Program-made: the position numbers and the translations under genes | Shown: piece by piece, positions 1 through 5,499 of the stretch | How the letters are laid out: every line of letters starts with the position of its first letter | How positions within the stretch are numbered: position 1 is the stretch's first letter | NCBI GenBank assembly: GCA_902468695.1 | Contig: CABQZS010000187.1 | Span: 1 to 5,499, forward strand | Reading direction: 5' to 3' | Length of the DNA: 5,499 nt | Origin: an uncultured Collinsella sp. | GTDB lineage: Bacteria > Actinomycetota > Coriobacteriia > Coriobacteriales > Coriobacteriaceae | The notes under the pieces: model-generated | What the model saw: only the letters and a program-made list of their open reading frames with translations | Told to the model about the DNA's origin: nothing | Database searches by the model: none

Positions 1-295
1 CGAGGACACCTTCGGCGTTTCCGCCGCTGCTCCTGCCGCTGTTGTCGCCGCTCCCGCTGCTGGCGCTGCTGAGGCCGAGGAGAAGACCGAGTTTGACGTC
101 GTGCTCGAGGGCTTCGGCGACAACAAGATCCAGGTCATCAAGGCCGTCCGTGAGCTCACCAACCTTGGCCTGAAGGAGGCCAAGGAGGTCGTCGAGGGCG
201 CTCCCAAGGCTGTTCTCGAGGGTGCCAAGAAGGAGGACGCCGAGGCTGCCAAGGAGAAGCTCGAGGCTGCTGGCGCTGCTGTCACCCTCAAGTAA
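1..295 (+). CDS. rplL: 50S ribosomal protein L7/L12, 3' part (5' end outside window)
   Basis: L7/L12 forms the flexible stalk of the large ribosomal subunit, recruiting and stimulating the GTPase translation factors (EF-Tu, EF-G, IF2, RF3). The reading frame starts at base 2 and shows 97 codons up to TAA at 293-295. It opens with the end of the N-terminal dimerisation/L10-binding domain (EDTFGVS), then an Ala/Pro-rich hinge (AAAPAAVVAAPAAGAAEAEE), then the globular C-terminal domain starting at EFDVVLEGFGDNKI. The domain's conserved features are visible: IQVIKAVRELT, LGLKEAKEVVEGAPK (the factor-binding helices) and the end LEAAGAAVTLK. Compared with the usual 120-130 residues, roughly 25-30 N-terminal residues are missing, only because the window begins there. 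rplJ (L10) would be expected just upstream. An intrinsic terminator follows 28 nt after the stop. Identification is secure. Confidence 0.97.
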   Translation, partial: EDTFGVSAAAPAAVVAAPAAGAAEAEEKTEFDVVLEGFGDNKIQVIKAVRELTNLGLKEAKEVVEGAPKAVLEGAKKEDAEAAKEKLEAAGAAVTLK

Positions 296-323
296 TCAGG
301 CTTTCTCGCCAGATTTCTTTGCA

Positions 324-362
324 GACGGGGTTCGCATTGCGAGCCCCGTCTTTTTTGTTTTT
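324..362 (+). terminator. Rho-independent terminator after rplL
   Basis: A 12-bp stem (324-335 pairing with 339-350; one G-T pair, otherwise Watson-Crick) closes an ATT triloop. It is followed by the T-rich run TTTTTTGTTTTT at 351-362. The 5' arm reads GACGGGGTTCGC and the 3' arm GCGAGCCCCGTC. It lies 28 nt past the rplL stop and should end the ribosomal protein transcript before galU. No A-run precedes the stem, so it does not look bidirectional. Confidence 0.93.
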
Positions 363-485
363 CGGTCCCTCGACATCGGTAGCTCAAGCTGCTGTGTTCT
401 GTGATTTGCGTCGTATCGGGCACCTTGCCGTTGGGCAATAAAATTGCACCATTCGAGCAATAATTTGCGTTGACCTGCTGAAGAA

Positions 486-513
486 TTGTCTCTGCCTTGT
501 ATCGACATATAGT
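486..513 (+). promoter_or_regulatory. Candidate sigma-A-type promoter for galU
   Basis: A -35-like TTGTCT (486-491) is separated by 16 bp from a -10-like TATAGT (508-513), which differs from TATAAT at one position. It would start transcription near 519-520 and give a leader of about 90 nt before galU. A promoter is needed here because a strong terminator closes rplL upstream. The match is by eye only. Other AT-rich -10-like words (TAAAAT at 439-444, AATAAT at 459-464) lack a good -35 partner at the right spacing. Confidence 0.45.
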
Positions 514-549
514 TCCAGCGGTAAGATGCTTGGGTATCGCAATTTGGTC

Positions 550-588
550 TGCGGCTGTGCGCCGCACGCATGGGGCGCTTTTGCGCCT
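550..588 (+). other. Tandem hairpins in the galU leader, just upstream of the ribosome binding site
   Basis: Hairpin 1 has TGCGGC (550-555) pairing with GCCGCA (561-566) around the loop TGTGC. Hairpin 2 has GGCGC (574-578) pairing with GCGCC (583-587) around TTTT, with an outer G-T pair 573/588. An alternative pairing exists: GCGCC at 559-563 can pair with GGCGC at 574-578, which would disrupt both hairpins. The second hairpin ends 4 nt before the AAGGA at 593-597. The structures are read directly from the sequence; a regulatory role is only a possibility. Confidence 0.5.
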
Positions 589-590
589 GC

Positions 591-597
591 GAAAGGA
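591..597 (+). promoter_or_regulatory. Ribosome binding site of galU
   Basis: GAAAGGA (591-597) is a partial Shine-Dalgarno, 12 nt before the ATG at 610. The spacing is on the long side, but it supports the start at 610 over the in-frame ATG at 526, which has no comparable site. Confidence 0.65.
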
Positions 598-609
598 TCT
601 TTGAATAAC

Positions 610-1518
610 ATGAAGGCAATCATCCCCGCCGCCGGTCTTGGCACGCGTTTTCTGCCTGGCACCAAGTGCACGCCCAAAGAGATGCTGCCGGTGCTCGACA
701 AGCCCGTCATTCAGTACGTCGTCGAGGAGGCGCTCGACCCCGAGGAAGTCGACGACGCCATCATCGTTACTTCTCCCGGTAAGCCCGAGCTGCTGAACTA
801 CTTCCAGCCCGATCGCTCGCTCGAGAACCTGCTGCGCGAGCGCGGCAAGAACGCCTATGCCGATGCCGTCGCCCACGCTGGCGGTATGCCGGTCGACTTC
901 CGTTATCAGTACGAGCCCAAGGGCCTCGGCCATGCTATCCGCTCTGCTGCCGACGCCGTGGCAGGGGAGAACTTCCTGGTTCTTCTGGGCGACTACGTTG
1001 TGCCTAACCGCGACATCTGCGACAAGATGCTCGCCGTTTCCAAGGAGCACGGTGGCGCTTCGGTTATCGCCGTCGCTGCTTGTTCGCCCGAGGAAGTCAG
1101 CCGCTACGGCGTTATCGCCGGCGAGCGCGTTGGTTCGCTCGAGGGCGCCGAGGACGTTGCCGATGCAGAGCCGGGCGCTGTCTGGCGCATCGGCGGTCTG
1201 GTCGAGAAGCCCGCTCCCGAGGCTGCTCCGTCCAACCTATACATCGTCGGCCGCTATCTGCTGAGCCCGCTGGTCATGGACCTGCTGGCAGATCAGCAGG
1301 CCGGCAAGGGCGGCGAGATCCAACTGACCGACGCCATGGCCCGTTCGCTCGACCGCGAGGCCATGTATGCAGTCGTCATCGACCCGCTGTCGGGCTACGA
1401 CACCGGCACTCCCTCTGGCTGGATGGCCACCAACGCCCTCATGGCTGCAAGCGACCCCCGCTTTGCCGATGCCTTCTGGGACGCCATCGACGAGCGCGGC
1501 GGATTGATGCGCAAGTAA
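610..1518 (+). CDS. galU: UTP-glucose-1-phosphate uridylyltransferase (UDP-glucose pyrophosphorylase)
   Basis: GalU converts UTP and glucose-1-phosphate to UDP-glucose and pyrophosphate in the cytoplasm, supplying UDP-glucose for cell-envelope glycans, exopolysaccharide and the Leloir galactose pathway. The protein has 302 residues, typical of bacterial GalU. The N-terminus MKAIIPAAGLGTRFLP (residues 1-16) is the nucleotide-binding signature, followed by KEMLPVLDKPVIQYVVEEA. VLLGDY holds the Asp (D128) expected to bind Mg2+. VEKP (198-201, K200) contacts the sugar phosphate in the family, and APSNLYIVGRYLLSP plus GEIQLTDA (from about residue 235) complete the substrate pocket. The start at 610 is chosen because homology begins exactly there; the frame stays open upstream to an ATG at 526, but those 28 residues look non-coding. 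Terminators lie on both sides, so it is probably monocistronic. Its position between rplL and rpoB is uncommon. Confidence 0.96.
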   Translation: MKAIIPAAGLGTRFLPGTKCTPKEMLPVLDKPVIQYVVEEALDPEEVDDAIIVTSPGKPELLNYFQPDRSLENLLRERGKNAYADAVAHAGGMPVDFRYQYEPKGLGHAIRSAADAVAGENFLVLLGDYVVPNRDICDKMLAVSKEHGGASVIAVAACSPEEVSRYGVIAGERVGSLEGAEDVADAEPGAVWRIGGLVEKPAPEAAPSNLYIVGRYLLSPLVMDLLADQQAGKGGEIQLTDAMARSLDREAMYAVVIDPLSGYDTGTPSGWMATNALMAASDPRFADAFWDAIDERGGLMRK

Positions 1519-1538
1519 GCCTTCGGGCATCGACATTT

Positions 1539-1571
1539 ACGGGCGCGGACTTCGGTTCGCGCCCGTTTTTT
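1539..1571 (+). terminator. Rho-independent terminator after galU
   Basis: A 12-bp stem (1539-1550 with 1555-1566; one G-T pair) is capped by the very stable c(TTCG)g tetraloop and runs into T6 at 1566-1571. The 5' arm is ACGGGCGCGGAC and the 3' arm GTTCGCGCCCGT. It starts 21 nt after the galU stop. It should keep galU transcription out of rpoB. Confidence 0.94.
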
Positions 1572-1594
1572 ATAAGAGCTGCGATTGCGGGCTC

Positions 1595-1621
1595 TCTGTT
1601 CACAGAAAATATATGAACAGA
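1595..1621 (+). repeat. Inverted repeat TCTGTTCA-N11-TGAACAGA
   Basis: Perfect 8-bp arms at 1595-1602 and 1614-1621 are separated by an AT-rich 11-nt spacer. The right arm overlaps the LexA-like palindrome. The overlap creates three alternating half-sites: GTTC (1598-1601), GAAC (1615-1618) and GTTC (1623-1626). It could be an operator for a dimeric regulator or a weak hairpin. The regulator is unknown. Confidence 0.55.
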
Positions 1622-1627
1622 TGTTCG
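1614..1627 (+). promoter_or_regulatory. LexA/DinR-box-like palindrome upstream of rpoB
   Basis: The word TGAACAGATGTTCG contains GAAC-N4-GTTC, the core of the Gram-positive LexA (DinR) box. The inner four bases AGAT also fit the RNRY pattern of the Bacillus subtilis consensus CGAACRNRYGTTYC. The 3' flank continues as GTTCGA, as in strong boxes. It is about 78 bp upstream of the candidate rpoB -35, so it does not overlap that promoter. Function is inferred from motif similarity only. Confidence 0.4.
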
Positions 1628-1704
1628 ATACACATACATCTACCTGCGTGTTTTCTGTCGAAAAACTTTGCTACTCCAAAAACTCAATCGCGTCAAGGCT
1701 TTTC

Positions 1705-1732
1705 TTGCCCAACGGTCGGTACCTGATAAACT
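1705..1732 (+). promoter_or_regulatory. Candidate promoter of the rpoBC operon
   Basis: A -35-like TTGCCC (1705-1710) is followed after 16 bp by a -10-like TAAACT (1727-1732), which would start transcription near 1739-1740 and give a leader of about 66 nt. Upstream lie A/T-rich runs (around 1650-1704) that could act as an UP element. A promoter must exist in this gap, since the galU terminator upstream blocks read-through. The exact hexamers are my choice by eye. Confidence 0.45.
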
Positions 1733-1748
1733 ATTAGGTTGCGATAAC

Positions 1749-1769
1749 TGGCGAAGCTATGCCTCGCCA
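1749..1769 (+). other. Hairpin in the rpoB leader
   Basis: TGGCGA (1749-1754) pairs perfectly with TCGCCA (1764-1769) around a 9-nt loop. It lies within the predicted 5' untranslated region, 21 nt before the Shine-Dalgarno. No T-run follows, so it is not a terminator. It may stabilise the transcript or have no role. Confidence 0.4.
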
Positions 1770-1790
1770 ACCCACCGAGCATTTCCGTGA

Positions 1791-1796
1791 AGGAGG
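1791..1796 (+). promoter_or_regulatory. Ribosome binding site of rpoB
   Basis: AGGAGG (1791-1796) is a full-strength Shine-Dalgarno, 9 nt before the GTG start codon at 1806. It decides the start, because no ATG is available at a suitable distance. Confidence 0.9.
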
Positions 1797-1805
1797 AAAA
1801 ACCTG

Positions 1806-5297
<3,492 letters not shown>

Positions 5298-5303
5298 TTG
5301 ACT

Positions 5304-5499
5304 GTGGCAGATTTCGAAGCTACTGATTTTGACGCGGTAAAGATCTCCCTTGCCTCCGCCGACCAGATCCGTTCCTGGTCGCACGGTGAGGTCAAGAAGC
5401 CGGAGACCATCAATTACCGTACCCTCAAGCCCGAGAAGGACGGCCTGTTCTGCGAGAAGATCTTCGGTCCCGCCAAGGACTGGGAGTGCTCCTGCGGCA
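5304..5499 (+). CDS. rpoC: DNA-directed RNA polymerase subunit beta', 5' part (3' end outside window)
   Basis: RpoC is the beta' subunit, carrying the catalytic Mg-binding aspartates, bridge helix and trigger loop of RNA polymerase. Only the first 65 codons are present, so none of those elements is visible. What is visible is the typical N-terminus: DFDAVKISLASADQIRSWS, then GEVKKPETINYRTLKPEKDGLFCEKIFGP in parts, then DWECSCG. C62 and C64 are the first two cysteines of the four-cysteine zinc ribbon of the clamp; the remaining pair lies beyond the window. The start is GTG at 5304, 6 nt after the rpoB stop, with its Shine-Dalgarno inside rpoB. It is certainly the second gene of the rpoBC operon. 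The cut is the window edge, not a truncation. Confidence 0.97.
   Translation, partial: MADFEATDFDAVKISLASADQIRSWSHGEVKKPETINYRTLKPEKDGLFCEKIFGPAKDWECSCG

Larger units (their letters stand above)
363..609 (+). other. Noncoding region and leader upstream of galU
   Basis: This gap lies between the rplL terminator and the galU start; with the terminator, the gene-free stretch is 314 bases. It is less G+C-rich than the genes. It contains a small hairpin TTGCC-GTTG-GGCAA (425-438), the candidate promoter at 486-513, two GC-rich hairpins (550-566 and 573-588) and the galU Shine-Dalgarno. I see no tRNA, no recognisable riboswitch consensus and no convincing small gene. Confidence 0.7.

Noticed and set aside
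570..608. Possible 12-codon leader peptide (MGRFCACERIFE) ending 1 nt before the galU ATG
   Set aside because: It has no Shine-Dalgarno, is very short, and has no run of regulatory codons. The adjacency to galU is probably chance.
526..609. 28-codon N-terminal extension of galU from an ATG at 526
   Set aside because: GalU homology begins exactly at MKAIIPAAG (610), the extension resembles no GalU N-terminus, and it overlaps leader hairpins. A Shine-Dalgarno serves the ATG at 610.
296..710. Two overlapping minus-strand open frames of about 107 codons across the rplL-galU gap
   Set aside because: They run through the rplL terminator stem and the galU start, have no recognisable domain, and show no coding-like bias compared with the real genes.
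1519..1528. Small GCC-TTCG-GGC hairpin right after the galU stop as a terminator
   Set aside because: The stem has only 3 bp and no T-run follows. The real terminator is at 1539-1571.
5298..5303. In-frame TTG as an upstream start for rpoC
   Set aside because: Only 3 nt separate it from the AAGGAG, whereas the GTG at 5304 has a normal 9-nt spacing.

Overview
The window is a housekeeping locus of a G+C-rich Gram-positive bacterium. Read left to right it holds the 3' end of rplL (ribosomal protein L7/L12), a complete galU (UTP-glucose-1-phosphate uridylyltransferase), a complete rpoB (RNA polymerase beta subunit) and the first 65 codons of rpoC (beta'). All four are on the + strand. The RpoB wording is of actinobacterial type: MPWEGFNYED, HLGW followed by VSTPVFDGA, and no large beta insertions. 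With strong C/G-ending codon use and galU placed between rplL and rpoB, this suggests Actinomycetota, and my best guess is class Coriobacteriia (Collinsella-like). The class assignment is inference; no 16S is present.

Layout. 1-295 is rplL, closed by a strong 12-bp intrinsic terminator (324-362). 363-609 is noncoding, with a probable galU promoter near 486-513, two GC-rich hairpins and a Shine-Dalgarno. 610-1518 is galU, closed by a second strong terminator with a cUUCGg tetraloop (1539-1571). 1572-1805 is an AT-richer intergenic region with inverted repeats, a LexA/DinR-like palindrome (1614-1627), a candidate rpoB promoter (1705-1732), a small leader hairpin and a strong ribosome binding site. 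1806-5297 is rpoB, followed after 6 nt by rpoC, so rpoB and rpoC form an operon.

Functionally, galU is a one-gene transcription unit between the translation (L10/L12) and transcription (rpoBC) modules. The terminators on both sides imply that rpoBC is read mainly from its own promoter and not by read-through from the ribosomal protein operon.

I see no mobile element, CRISPR array, tRNA or rRNA, and no undescribed multi-gene system. The most unusual signal is inside RpoB. Directly after the rifampicin-region motif SALGPGGL, the nearly universal RERAGFE segment of fork loop 2 is absent. A 16-residue Gly/Ser/Arg-containing loop takes its place, while everything on either side is canonical.
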